Below are positions 37,151 through 44,087 of a stretch of DNA of 44,087 nucleotides, piece after piece. The notes beneath the pieces were generated by a model. The model did not search any database and was not told where the DNA came from. It saw only the letters and a program-made list of their open reading frames with translations. Position numbers and translations under genes: made by a program. This DNA comes from Gammaproteobacteria bacterium (GTDB taxonomy: Bacteria; Pseudomonadota; Gammaproteobacteria; GRL18): contig JADGAU010000008.1 in assembly GCA_015231865.1 (NCBI GenBank), positions 1-44,087 on the forward strand. Direction: 5' to 3'. The number at the start of each line of letters is the position of its first letter. Within the stretch, counting starts at the first letter, position 1.

Positions 37151-38839
37151 TTATTTGTTTGAAACATTACTTGGTGAAAAACCATCACCTGCATGAATTG
37201 TAAGCTGCTGAAATGGAATCCCCCATTGCTGTTCATTACAGACTGCAACACAGGTTCTTTGAATCATGCGTTCAATTTTAAAGAATGAATCTGCATATTC
37301 GCCAGGTATTGATGTCGCAATTAAATAATCAAGTGAACTTGCCGCGGCGGCTTTAAATTCAACCACAAGGCTATTGATATGATAATCACTTTCAGCAAAG
37401 GCTTTTTCTAAGGCGGTCATAAAAATTTGTGGTACCTCATCCAAACACTTCGCTTGATTTGCATAATCAATTCCAAATACCACCGCAAGAGAAAAGCCAT
37501 CACGGGATAGGTTTCGAAATTGGCTACTATAAAATTCATTGGTGGGTATTTGCACCGGGCAACCTTTAACTTTTAAACGCACAGATTCAACACTTTGGCT
37601 AAGTACCTGGGCGTAAATATCACCACTTAGCATAAGAAAATCACCTTCACGACAAGGAAACCAGGAGTCATTCGCGGGTCTGGAAATCATAGTGCTTAAT
37701 TCATTGACAGGTATACGGACCCGCCCTACTAACTCAGGATTGCTTAAAAAACTATACATACCTATATTATTTACTTGCATAGGAATACCCTGATAAATAA
37801 CTCTCTCATCTAAACGTACTGGTCCTAGATTCAGTAACATCCTGATTTCTGATAGATATTTAGGTAGTGTATTTCTTAAGTTCAATAAAATAATGATTAG
37901 TATTAAAATCACTAAGGCTAATAGTAATAAGTCATTTCTAATATAAAAAACAGTGATAACACTGGAAAGTACCAGAAGGACTTTAATGGCAGAAAAAATA
38001 TAACCCGTTATTCTTTTCCATAAGATACGGGCTTTGCCTTTTGCATGTGGTTTATAAAAATGAAAAAACACTTTTTCAAATAAATAAATAATAAACCAAA
38101 TAGCAAAAGCTGCTGATAAAGCAACTAGTAAGGTGAATCCTCTCTCACGAAAGAATTCTTTAATAGAGCTAACAATAGAACTACCTGGAGATACTTTTTC
38201 TGTATAAGTATTTTCGAGTTGATAATTGGCTGTTTTTAAAGACTCATCGATATCAGCTTCATATTTCTCCCAATTTTTTTGTAAGGTCTTTAGTTTGTTC
38301 TTGATGTCATTTGTTAAAGGCTGTTTTAAGATAATAGAAATGGAATCTTTTGCCTGTTGTGTAGAATGCTTTAGCTCTTCTAGAGATTTTATTTTATTTC
38401 TTAATTGCTCTATGAGTCTGGGTTTTTCTGTTAACTTTTTTAAACTGTCAATAACTGGTCGAGTTATTTGAACGATCTCTTTATTTAAATCAAATTCAGG
38501 TACGGCCTTTTGCTCAAATAATGATGAATCTATGCCACCAGTAGCCACCTGTTCAAAAGTTAAATCAAGCTGGTTAATGAGTTTTTTTAACTCCTGTCGT
38601 TGTAGTTTTATGTCATTAACATCTTCTGCCTCTTTAGTAGATTTTTGTTTTTTAAGTAAAGTTTTTTGTTCAAGCTTTTTTTGAATTAAGGACTGGTCAA
38701 TCTCTTGTAAGCGAAGAATAGTTTGTTGTAATTTATCATCTTGCACTGTTGGCTCTGTGGGCTCTACAGCTACTGCAATATTCAGCAAACAATAAATAAA
38801 TAATCCAAAAACTAAACGAGACATGACTGTCTTCCTCAT
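37151..38839 (-). CDS. MscS-like mechanosensitive channel protein with periplasmic coiled coil
   Basis: A 562-residue protein: signal peptide near 1-24, a helical, Lys/Gln-rich coiled coil to about 215, then three membrane helices (GFTLLVALSAAFAIWFIIYLF region near 235-255, one near 275-295 and LLLLALVILILIIILL near 303-318). A cytosolic MscS beta-type domain follows (RVIYQGIPMQVNNIGMY near 345, VESVRLKVKGCPVQIPTNEF near 415-435, RNLSRDG). The C-terminal alpha/beta part has a conserved Ser-Ser-Leu-Asp region. The layout of a signal peptide, coiled coil and MscS core resembles larger MscK/MscM-like proteins. Pore-helix Gly/Ala repeats typical of MscS are weak here, so channel activity is not certain. 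Confidence 0.75.
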   Translation of the reverse strand: MRKTVMSRLVFGLFIYCLLNIAVAVEPTEPTVQDDKLQQTILRLQEIDQSLIQKKLEQKTLLKKQKSTKEAEDVNDIKLQRQELKKLINQLDLTFEQVATGGIDSSLFEQKAVPEFDLNKEIVQITRPVIDSLKKLTEKPRLIEQLRNKIKSLEELKHSTQQAKDSISIILKQPLTNDIKNKLKTLQKNWEKYEADIDESLKTANYQLENTYTEKVSPGSSIVSSIKEFFRERGFTLLVALSAAFAIWFIIYLFEKVFFHFYKPHAKGKARILWKRITGYIFSAIKVLLVLSSVITVFYIRNDLLLLALVILILIIILLNLRNTLPKYLSEIRMLLNLGPVRLDERVIYQGIPMQVNNIGMYSFLSNPELVGRVRIPVNELSTMISRPANDSWFPCREGDFLMLSGDIYAQVLSQSVESVRLKVKGCPVQIPTNEFYSSQFRNLSRDGFSLAVVFGIDYANQAKCLDEVPQIFMTALEKAFAESDYHINSLVVEFKAAAASSLDYLIATSIPGEYADSFFKIERMIQRTCVAVCNEQQWGIPFQQLTIHAGDGFSPSNVSNK

Positions 38840-39034
38840 TGATTATACTAAAAGGAGAATAATTAATTTCTTACGGTATAGCTAAAATATTATCATCAAA
38901 AGGGCAGCAAATAAATACCCGATTAAAACTGTAAGTCTTTATCTGTAGATAATATTGCCTTATATATGATATTTATAATTAGTTTATTTTATAATTATCA
39001 TAAACATACAACGGATACAATTTACCATTAACTA

Positions 39035-39781
39035 ATGAAACTATTTTCAGCCACATGGCCAGCTCCAAATAAAATAAAAACATTGATAACAACTCGACAA
39101 GGAGGTTTTAGTTTGCCGCCTTTTGATAGCTTTAATCTAGCACTACATGTTGAGGATAAGCCTGAACATGTTGAACAAAATCGACAGCTTTTAACAAAGA
39201 AATTACCCGCATCACCTACCTGGTTAGATCAGCAACATACGATTAACTGTATAAATATTGATAATCAGAAATTCAAACAGCCATCAGTTGCAGACGCATC
39301 ACTGACAACCAAAATGAATTCTATTTGTGTGGTATTAACTGCTGACTGCATGCCATTACTTGTTTGTAATAAAAATGCCACTATCGTCGCAGCAATTCAT
39401 GCTGGCTGGAAAGGAATGGTTGATGGGATTATTGAGAAAAGCATTCTACAAATATTAACCGAAACGCAAGAATCTGCTGATGAATTAATGGTTTGGTTAG
39501 GACCTGCAATTAGTCAAAATAATTTTGAAGTTGGACTTGATGTTAAAGATGCTTTTGTAAAAAAACATCCCAAAAGTATTGATGCTTTTAAGTCAATTAA
39601 CAATAAACCAGATAAGTTTTTATGTGACTTATACCAGATTAGCCGATTGATTCTAAATCACCTGGGTGTCACTCAAATCTATAGTGAAAATTTCTGTACT
39701 TATGCTGATAAAGAGAACTTTTATTCTTATCGTCGAGATGGGCAAACAGGACGCATGGCCAGTTTAATCTGGATGGAATAA
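39035..39781 (+). CDS. pgeF: Peptidoglycan editing factor PgeF (YfiH/LACC1 family)
   Basis: Copper/zinc multicopper-oxidase-like fold family; in E. coli PgeF removes wrongly placed L-Ser from peptidoglycan precursors. The 248 residues show TTRQGGFSLPPFDSFNLALH near 19-38, WLDQQHTINCINID near 63, the metal-site motif VVLTADCMPLLVCN near 98-112, AAIHAGWKGMVDGII near 119-133, WLGPAISQNNFEVG near 154-167, and NFCTYADKENFYSYRRDG near 218-235. It is normally next to rluD; here 2.9 kb away with two opposite genes between. A heptamer array begins two bases after its stop. Confidence 0.94.
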   Translation: MKLFSATWPAPNKIKTLITTRQGGFSLPPFDSFNLALHVEDKPEHVEQNRQLLTKKLPASPTWLDQQHTINCINIDNQKFKQPSVADASLTTKMNSICVVLTADCMPLLVCNKNATIVAAIHAGWKGMVDGIIEKSILQILTETQESADELMVWLGPAISQNNFEVGLDVKDAFVKKHPKSIDAFKSINNKPDKFLCDLYQISRLILNHLGVTQIYSENFCTYADKENFYSYRRDGQTGRMASLIWME

Positions 39782-39783
39782 AA

Positions 39784-39811
39784 ACTGTCAACTGTCAACT
39801 GTCAACTGTCA
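39784..39811. repeat. Heptamer tandem repeat, 4 x ACTGTCA
   Basis: Four perfect copies of ACTGTCA and a partial ACT fill the whole gap between the convergent stops of pgeF (39779-39781) and ddl (39813-39815). The ddl TAG overlaps the partial fifth copy. Confidence 0.97.
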
Positions 39812-39812
39812 A

Positions 39813-40796
39813 CTAATTATAAGAAGTATATTCAACAACATCCGTAAATAATTGATTTAAACTAATACCAGCACATGCAGCCATTTGTGGAATTATACTT
39901 TCAGCTGAAAAACCGGGCACGGTATTAATTTCAATTAACACTGGTCCCGTTTCCGTTATCATATAATCAACACGACAAATGCCTCGTAAAGGCAGTTTTT
40001 CATAAATAGTTCTTGTTTGATCTTGAATCATTTCAGTAACTGCTTCAGATATTGGCGCGGGCGTTATTTCTTCTGATGAGCCTTCGTACTTAGCCTGATA
40101 ATCAAAAAACTCATTTTCAGTCCGTATCTCTGTCAAAGGTAAAACATGGATACCTTTATAAGATTGGTATACACCACTAGAAATCTCACGACCTGCTAAA
40201 TAAGCTTCAACCATAATTTGCTTGCCATGTTCAAACGCGGCAACAATGGCTTTTTCTAAGTCTTCTGCTCGACTAACCCGGGATACGCCAAAGCTACTTC
40301 CACTTTCTGTTGGCTTTACAAAACAAGGATATTTAATCTCATTATTGACTTGTTCAATGGTTGATGCCATTTGAAAAATAGCATTTTGTTCAAATACCAG
40401 GGATTTAGCAATGGGCACACCTAAAGAACTCAAGTATTGATTACATAGGAATTTATTAAAAGTAACGGCTGATATTAGTTGATTACAGGTTGAATAAGGG
40501 ATACTTAATAAATCAAAATAAGCCTGAAGTTGACCATTTTCACCCGGTTCACCATGAATGGCGATAAAGGCATAATCAAATGCAACTTCTGTATCTTTAT
40601 ACATAATTGTAAAATTAGCCCTGTTGATATCCAACCACTCTTTTTTATAATAAGCTCGCCAGCCTTCATCATCAATTCTTACTCGGATACAATATAATTG
40701 TTCCGAATCTAAAGCGTCATGAACGGTTTGCGCACTCTTTAATGAAATGACTTTTTCAGAACTATAACCGCCTTCAATGATTGCAATTGTTTTCAC
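39813..40796 (-). CDS. ddl: D-alanine--D-alanine ligase, Bacteroidota-type sequence
   Basis: ATP-grasp enzyme making D-Ala-D-Ala for peptidoglycan. From the GTG at 40794-40796 it has 327 residues; a TTG at 40809-40811 directly after the upstream stop is the alternative, and neither has a good binding site. Motifs: KTIAIIEGGYSSEKVISLKS at the start, FAIIHGEPGENG-type loop (AFIAIHGEPGENGQLQAYFD near 75-94), IPYSTCNQLISAVTFNKFLC near 98-117, CFVKPTESGSSFGVSRV near 160-176, EFFDYQAKYEGSSEEITPAP near 228-247, and metal-binding VLIEINTVPGFSAESIIP near 285-302. PGENG, IPYSTC, TFNKF and FFDYQAKY...EEITPA recall Ddl of Bacteroidota rather than the PYTGSG/MDK pattern of Gammaproteobacteria. It is not in a mur/fts cluster. 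Confidence 0.92.
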   Translation of the reverse strand: MKTIAIIEGGYSSEKVISLKSAQTVHDALDSEQLYCIRVRIDDEGWRAYYKKEWLDINRANFTIMYKDTEVAFDYAFIAIHGEPGENGQLQAYFDLLSIPYSTCNQLISAVTFNKFLCNQYLSSLGVPIAKSLVFEQNAIFQMASTIEQVNNEIKYPCFVKPTESGSSFGVSRVSRAEDLEKAIVAAFEHGKQIMVEAYLAGREISSGVYQSYKGIHVLPLTEIRTENEFFDYQAKYEGSSEEITPAPISEAVTEMIQDQTRTIYEKLPLRGICRVDYMITETGPVLIEINTVPGFSAESIIPQMAACAGISLNQLFTDVVEYTSYN

Positions 40797-40811
40797 AATA
40801 TTTGGATTCAA

Positions 40812-41000
40812 CTATAATATTTTTACTAAAGCAGCTATTAAGGCTGCCTGAGCTAACAGTAGACCAGCGACCCACTTAATCATATCTGATTTTGTTCTTT
40901 CCAACTCCAGACTTAAATGCTGATTAGTAACCAAGTCAGATTCCTGCAAACTATCTTTTGTCGTAACAAATTTATGTGTATCAAATGTTACCGTTGTCAT
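40812..41000 (-). CDS. Very short DUF1640-type protein with C-terminal membrane helix
   Basis: A 62-residue protein. The start MTTVTFDTHKFVTT and the end KSDMIKWVAGLLLAQAALIAALVKIL (helix near 42-60) match the two ends of DUF1640 (CCDC90-like) proteins, which usually have 80-130 residues and a longer central coiled coil. Here the coiled coil is cut to about 25 residues, so an internal deletion is likely. AGGA lies 7 bases before the ATG, which supports real translation. Function of the family in bacteria is unknown; the mitochondrial relatives are linked to the calcium uniporter. It lies between the methyltransferase and ddl on the same strand. Confidence 0.75.
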   Translation of the reverse strand: MTTVTFDTHKFVTTKDSLQESDLVTNQHLSLELERTKSDMIKWVAGLLLAQAALIAALVKIL

Positions 41001-41047
41001 GTAAATATCCTAAACAATAAGACGAAACCTAAGCTATTATATCCTTT

Positions 41048-41767
41048 TTATTTTATAGAAAGAAAGCCTTCAAAAGAAAGGTACTTAAAGATACTGATAG
41101 TATCAACAAAACCGGCTCGTTTTAACAGGTCTAAATTACCCTGGGTCGAAAAGGGTTCTAAAACTCCTTTTAAACTTCTTGATTTTGATAGAATTTCGTC
41201 CGCACTATAACCCTGTGATATTTTATATTCATTATAAAGGCTGGTCATAATATCCTGAAAACGGGCATCATTAGCGCGAACTTTTTCAAATAATAAAAAA
41301 GCACCTCCCCAATTAAGAGACTGATAGATATTATCAATTAATAATTGTCTTTGACTAGGACGAACAAACTGAACCGTATAATAGGCGATAATCATATCGG
41401 CCTGTCGATACTGATATTGCAGTATATCATCACAAATAAATTCCAGCTTGCTTACTTTCTCCTGCTCAGCACTATGTTGTGCTTGTTGAATCATATCCTG
41501 TTCTAAATCAATACCAATAAAGTTTGCACTCTGTTTATGATCATTATGCTTTGCCAGTTTGACACTTAATTGTCCAGTAGAACAGCCTAATTCATAACAA
41601 GTCGAATCATTCGTAATAAAAAAATCACTTAAGTCACAAACAATTTTATGACCGTCCTCATACATGGGAACTGATCGCTTGATATGCTCATCAAAATTCT
41701 TAACGGCCTCGCCTTTAAACTTCCAGTTGGCGTTCTCAGCCTTTATTCCATTACCAACATTTGACAC
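41048..41767 (-). CDS. CmoA-like class I SAM-dependent methyltransferase
   Basis: From the GTG at 41765-41767 it has 239 residues; AAGGA lies 7 bases before it and it then starts 22 bases after the cyclase stop. A longer frame would overlap that gene by up to about 100 bases. The N terminus reads SNVGNGIKAENANWKFKGEA, followed by NFDEHIKRSVPMYEDGHKI near 27-45, the SAM motif CYELGCSTGQLSVKLA near 58-73, IGIDLEQDMIQQAQ near 85-98, ADMIIAYYTVQFVRPSQRQL near 124-143 and SLNWGGAFLLFEKVRANDAR near 150-169. This follows CmoA, the carboxy-SAM synthase for tRNA wobble uridine, but no cmoB is adjacent and the N terminus differs, so it may be a related enzyme with another substrate. Confidence 0.85.
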   Translation of the reverse strand: MSNVGNGIKAENANWKFKGEAVKNFDEHIKRSVPMYEDGHKIVCDLSDFFITNDSTCYELGCSTGQLSVKLAKHNDHKQSANFIGIDLEQDMIQQAQHSAEQEKVSKLEFICDDILQYQYRQADMIIAYYTVQFVRPSQRQLLIDNIYQSLNWGGAFLLFEKVRANDARFQDIMTSLYNEYKISQGYSADEILSKSRSLKGVLEPFSTQGNLDLLKRAGFVDTISIFKYLSFEGFLSIK

Positions 41768-41789
41768 GATTAAGTCCTTTATCTTCAAT

Positions 41790-43334
41790 TTAGCTGATTC
41801 GGTAACAATTTTTTCCGGCTTCTTTAGCATCATATAGCGCTCGATCTGCATTTTTTGCCACCTGTTCAGCATTATCAGAAGTACCATCAATACAGGTCAA
41901 ACCGATACTGGTTCCAACTTGATAATTGTTCCCTTCCCATTGAAGACGATAATCATGGACAGATTGTATGATTTTATCGGCAATCAATTTCCCCTGTTCC
42001 AGGGAACATCGATACATAAGGATATTAAATTCATCACCGCCGATACGGCCCACTAAATCATATTCACGAACCTGAGATTTAAATAATGTCGCAATATCAA
42101 TTAATAGCTGGTCACCGGCATGATGTCCTGCCGTATCATTAATTGCTTTAAAATTATCCAGATCAATATACATTAAAATCGAATTAGATTTTTCATGAAC
42201 AGATTTACTTACAACCTCCTCAATTTTCTCTTCAACAATACTGCGATTATATAAGCCTGTTAACTTGTCATGGCTTGCTGAAAATTTGAGCTTATCGTTT
42301 AGAGCGGTCACTTCTGAAATATCGGTAAAGACAATTACGATTCCTAGAAACTCATTTTTTTTACCTATAATTGATGCAACCGTCAAAGAGAACCATAAAA
42401 AAATATCGTATTTATCACTTCGAATATAACATTGGTTGTAACGTTGTATCTTTTTTTTATCTGCTAGTGCATGGGCAACAATATCTGAAATAGGCGTCAT
42501 TTCATTTTTACTATAAAAAAGTTCAAGTTTATCAAAATACTGGTTTTTAGCCTGACAGTCGACAGACTGAAGAACAACTTCTGCAAAGGGATTTAAATAA
42601 TTAATAACCCCCGTCTGATCAGTAATAATGACTCCCTGACTGACACATTCAAGTGCAACTTCTGCTTGTTTAACAATAATATTTTCTTTTCTAAAAATAT
42701 ACCGCAATGTAAATAAAACCAGCACGGTAAACAAAATAAATAACATTAAGCCCAGAATTGAAATTCTAAGAATATTGTCTTTTTGTTGTTGAATCAGTTT
42801 ATCGAGATAAGCTTTATGATTTTTAACTTGTATTAATTGCAACTTTTCTATTATTTCGAGAACTTGTGACTGAGATTTAACAGAATCATTATTAATTAAG
42901 GCTAATGCTTTCTCGTCTTTACCTTCCATCAGAAGTTCGGTGATGTGGCTTCTGATAGCAGATGACTTTTTCATTCGCGTAAAGACATGCTGATGGATTT
43001 TTCTTTCTTCTTCCGGTAAATCAAATGCTACAAAAACACGATTTGCTTTCGCAACAACATGTGCCAGGGCATAAAATTCATCAAACAATTCATTACGCTC
43101 AAATACATCTGAAGTATGATACATCTTCAATAAAATCATAGTTCTTTTATGTGAGTTTTGGGCGACAGTGGTTAACGCCTGATTCTTAGCCAGATACTCC
43201 TGTTCAACCGAATTGATTTTCTCTTTTAAATTATCAGATTGCTTTAAAGAATAATAAACCAATAGCACAATTAAGCACAAAACCAGCACAAAGCCACTGC
43301 TAAAGAGCATAAGAATTCTAAAGTTGGAAATCAT
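41790..43334 (-). CDS. Membrane PAS-GGDEF diguanylate cyclase
   Basis: A 514-residue inner-membrane sensor enzyme. Helix 1 (about 7-28, LMLFSSGFVLVLCLIVLLVY) and helix 2 (about 189-210, ISILGLMLFILFTVLVLFTL) enclose a helical periplasmic sensor of about 160 residues (four-helix-bundle type). A PAS domain (about 222-335, VALECVSQGVIITDQTGVIN) follows, then a GGDEF domain (about 345-514): DKLTGLYNRSIVEEKIEEV, MYIDLDNFKAINDTAGHHAG and GRIGGDEFNILM. An REYD I-site lies five residues before GGDEF, so product inhibition is expected. No EAL domain. A 13-base palindrome (43355-43367) precedes the ATG by 21 bases. Confidence 0.93.
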   Translation of the reverse strand: MISNFRILMLFSSGFVLVLCLIVLLVYYSLKQSDNLKEKINSVEQEYLAKNQALTTVAQNSHKRTMILLKMYHTSDVFERNELFDEFYALAHVVAKANRVFVAFDLPEEERKIHQHVFTRMKKSSAIRSHITELLMEGKDEKALALINNDSVKSQSQVLEIIEKLQLIQVKNHKAYLDKLIQQQKDNILRISILGLMLFILFTVLVLFTLRYIFRKENIIVKQAEVALECVSQGVIITDQTGVINYLNPFAEVVLQSVDCQAKNQYFDKLELFYSKNEMTPISDIVAHALADKKKIQRYNQCYIRSDKYDIFLWFSLTVASIIGKKNEFLGIVIVFTDISEVTALNDKLKFSASHDKLTGLYNRSIVEEKIEEVVSKSVHEKSNSILMYIDLDNFKAINDTAGHHAGDQLLIDIATLFKSQVREYDLVGRIGGDEFNILMYRCSLEQGKLIADKIIQSVHDYRLQWEGNNYQVGTSIGLTCIDGTSDNAEQVAKNADRALYDAKEAGKNCYRIS

Positions 43335-43525
43335 AATAAACTACATTCTCTCATAACTCATTGAGTTCTGACTGTTCCAAAATAAAGTATTTTAATTTAT
43401 TAAATCGTTCTGTTATGACAAGGTTCAGTAGAATTTAGCAACCTGAGTTGATAATACGATATCTAATACGAGTTTTAAAGGAGTATTTATCTGCATTATT
43501 TGTTAACCGTCTAATAAAATTACTT

Positions 43526-43543
43526 TGTCAGATTTTTCTGACA
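43526..43543. promoter_or_regulatory. Perfect inverted repeat (possible operator)
   Basis: TGTCAGA and TCTGACA are perfect 7-base inverted arms around TTTT. There is no T tract after it, and it lies about 70 bases upstream of the TATAAT, so a protein-binding site is more likely than a terminator. Confidence 0.4.
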
Positions 43544-43609
43544 TCAATTGTTACCATTTTATAGTTTGTTTTACGGGTTCATCTGACTTTTTTTCACTTA
43601 ATGTTTCTC

Positions 43610-43646
43610 TATAATTTTCATCACTGGCTGCAATGATGCAGTCAGT
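43610..43646 (+). promoter_or_regulatory. TATAAT box and 5' leader hairpin of the comEA-like gene
   Basis: TATAAT at 43610-43615 is a consensus -10 box; the -35 region is poor. A few bases downstream ACTGGCTGCA-ATGA-TGCAGTCAGT (43623-43646) forms a 10-bp stem with one G-U pair. The transcript would start with or just before this hairpin, a layout known to protect 5' ends from decay. Confidence 0.5.
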
Positions 43647-43677
43647 AATCAAAACTTAATTAAATTAAAAGGAAATT

Positions 43678-43947
43678 ATGATGAAATTATTAAATACTGT
43701 TAAATCAACAATTATCGCTTCAACTTTATTAGTCGCTAATAGTATTTTTGCAGCGCCAGTGAATATTAATAGTGCAGATGCGCAGACCATTGCTGAGAAT
43801 TTAAAAGGCATAGGTCAAAGTAAAGCAACCGCAGTAGTGACTTACCGTGAACAAAATGGCAAATTTATGGATTTAAATAGCCTGACTTTAGTCAAAGGAA
43901 TCGGCTCAAAAACCGTTGAAAAAAATAAAGATGATATATTGTTTTAA
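43678..43947 (+). CDS. Exported helix-hairpin-helix (ComEA-like) small protein
   Basis: An 89-residue protein: signal peptide near 1-25 (STIIASTLLVANSIFAA) and one (HhH)2 DNA-binding domain, VNINSADAQTIAENLKGIGQ, KATAVVTYREQNGKF, and LTLVKGIGSKTVEKNKDDI. The domain equals the C-terminal part of ComEA, the periplasmic DNA receptor for natural transformation; Gram-negative ComEA proteins are often just signal peptide plus this domain. AAGGA lies just before the two adjacent ATG codons; the second (43681) is equally good. It has its own promoter region and a strong terminator, so it is a one-gene unit. Confidence 0.9.
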   Translation: MMKLLNTVKSTIIASTLLVANSIFAAPVNINSADAQTIAENLKGIGQSKATAVVTYREQNGKFMDLNSLTLVKGIGSKTVEKNKDDILF

Positions 43948-43971
43948 AACCGAAATTAACTAAATAAGCGA

Positions 43972-44015
43972 TATCCCTCTTAATAGGTTTACCAAAAGAG
44001 GGATAAGCTTTTTTT
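43972..44015 (+). terminator. Intrinsic terminator after the comEA-like gene
   Basis: TATCCCTCTT and AAGAGGGATA are perfect 10-bp arms around a 14-base loop, followed by AGC and seven T. It closes the transcript 25 bases after the stop codon. Confidence 0.9.
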
Positions 44016-44031
44016 GTATTCTTATATACCA

Positions 44032-44087
44032 CTAATCTTTGAAAATGCAGGCTACGTTACTTTTTGTTATTGCTTCAATCACATAGT
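44032..44087 (-). CDS. Possible C-terminal end of an unidentified gene at the window edge
   Basis: On the minus strand an open frame enters at the right edge and ends with TAG at 44032-44034, giving about 17 residues (VIEAITKSNVACIFKD). It is too short to identify and could be chance. Confidence 0.2.
   Translation of the reverse strand, partial: YVIEAITKSNVACIFKD

Larger units (their letters stand above)
43335..43677. other. Intergenic region between divergent PAS-GGDEF and comEA-like genes
   Basis: A 343-base stretch without a gene. It holds a 13-base palindrome AACTCA-A/T-TGAGTT (43355-43367) close to the cyclase ATG, a perfect hairpin TGTCAGA-TTTT-TCTGACA (43526-43543), a TATAAT box (43610-43615) without a good -35, and a second hairpin (43623-43646). 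No open frame of note was seen. Confidence 0.6.

Noticed and set aside
41768-41890. N-terminal extension of the methyltransferase overlapping the cyclase gene
   Set aside because: The family start pattern and an AAGGA support the GTG at 41767; the extension is a frame overlap.

Overview
The window is AT-rich chromosomal DNA from a gammaproteobacterium. The marker set points there: YhdP, RNase G, PpiD, the lon-hupB-ppiD order, BamD next to RluD, the HemD-HemX-HemY block, NadD-RsfS-RlmH, the YejABE transporter and a DsbA/cytochrome c4 pair. The lineage cannot be fixed from sequence alone. Short heptamer repeats between genes and a DUF1640-type protein recall sulfur-oxidising Thiotrichales/Beggiatoaceae, but that is a weak inference. 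Almost everything is dense housekeeping DNA. No insertion sequence, prophage, CRISPR array or rRNA was seen.

Layout. 1-4026 (minus strand): riboflavin and thiamine cofactor operon ribE-ribBA-ribH-nusB-thiL-pgpA, the last cut by the window edge. The GTP cyclohydrolase half of RibBA has lost zinc ligands (RibBX type). 4285-10263 (plus): maf-rng-yhdP. 10417-12589 (plus): pseB-pseC, the first and third steps of pseudaminic acid synthesis. 12597-19140 (minus): rfbD, a small HExxH protein, lon, hupB, tRNA-Asp and ppiD. 19310-24182 (plus): cytochrome c4, dsbA, a GGEEF diguanylate cyclase, nadD, rsfS, rlmH. 24233-28202 (minus): yejA-yejB-yejE peptide importer without its ATPase yejF. 28323-29105 (plus): fabI. 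29191-33252 (minus): hemD-hemX-hemY-rhodanese. 33276-34073 (plus): VanZ-like protein and glnB. 34123-39781: bamD (minus), rluD and pgeF (plus), with a minus-strand DUF481/MscS-like pair set between rluD and pgeF. 39813-43334 (minus): a PAS-GGDEF cyclase, a CmoA-like methyltransferase, a very short DUF1640 protein and a ddl that reads like the Bacteroidota type. 43678-43947 (plus): a secreted helix-hairpin-helix (ComEA-like) protein with its own terminator.

Most notable: (i) four intergenic arrays of perfect 7-bp tandem repeats with three different unit sequences, each next to or inside a stop codon; (ii) a ddl with the Bacteroidota signature, in an accessory-looking cluster; (iii) a RibBX-type fusion; (iv) an 8-base ATGACTAA overlap used identically at three unrelated gene junctions; (v) a heat-shock-like promoter in front of lon; (vi) a terminator-like hairpin between nusB and thiL. 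No clear new multi-gene defence or metabolic system was found.

Several starts were moved from the longest open frame on the basis of ribosome binding sites and family alignment: nusB, lon, the GGEEF protein, the rhodanese, the VanZ-like protein, ddl and the CmoA-like methyltransferase.
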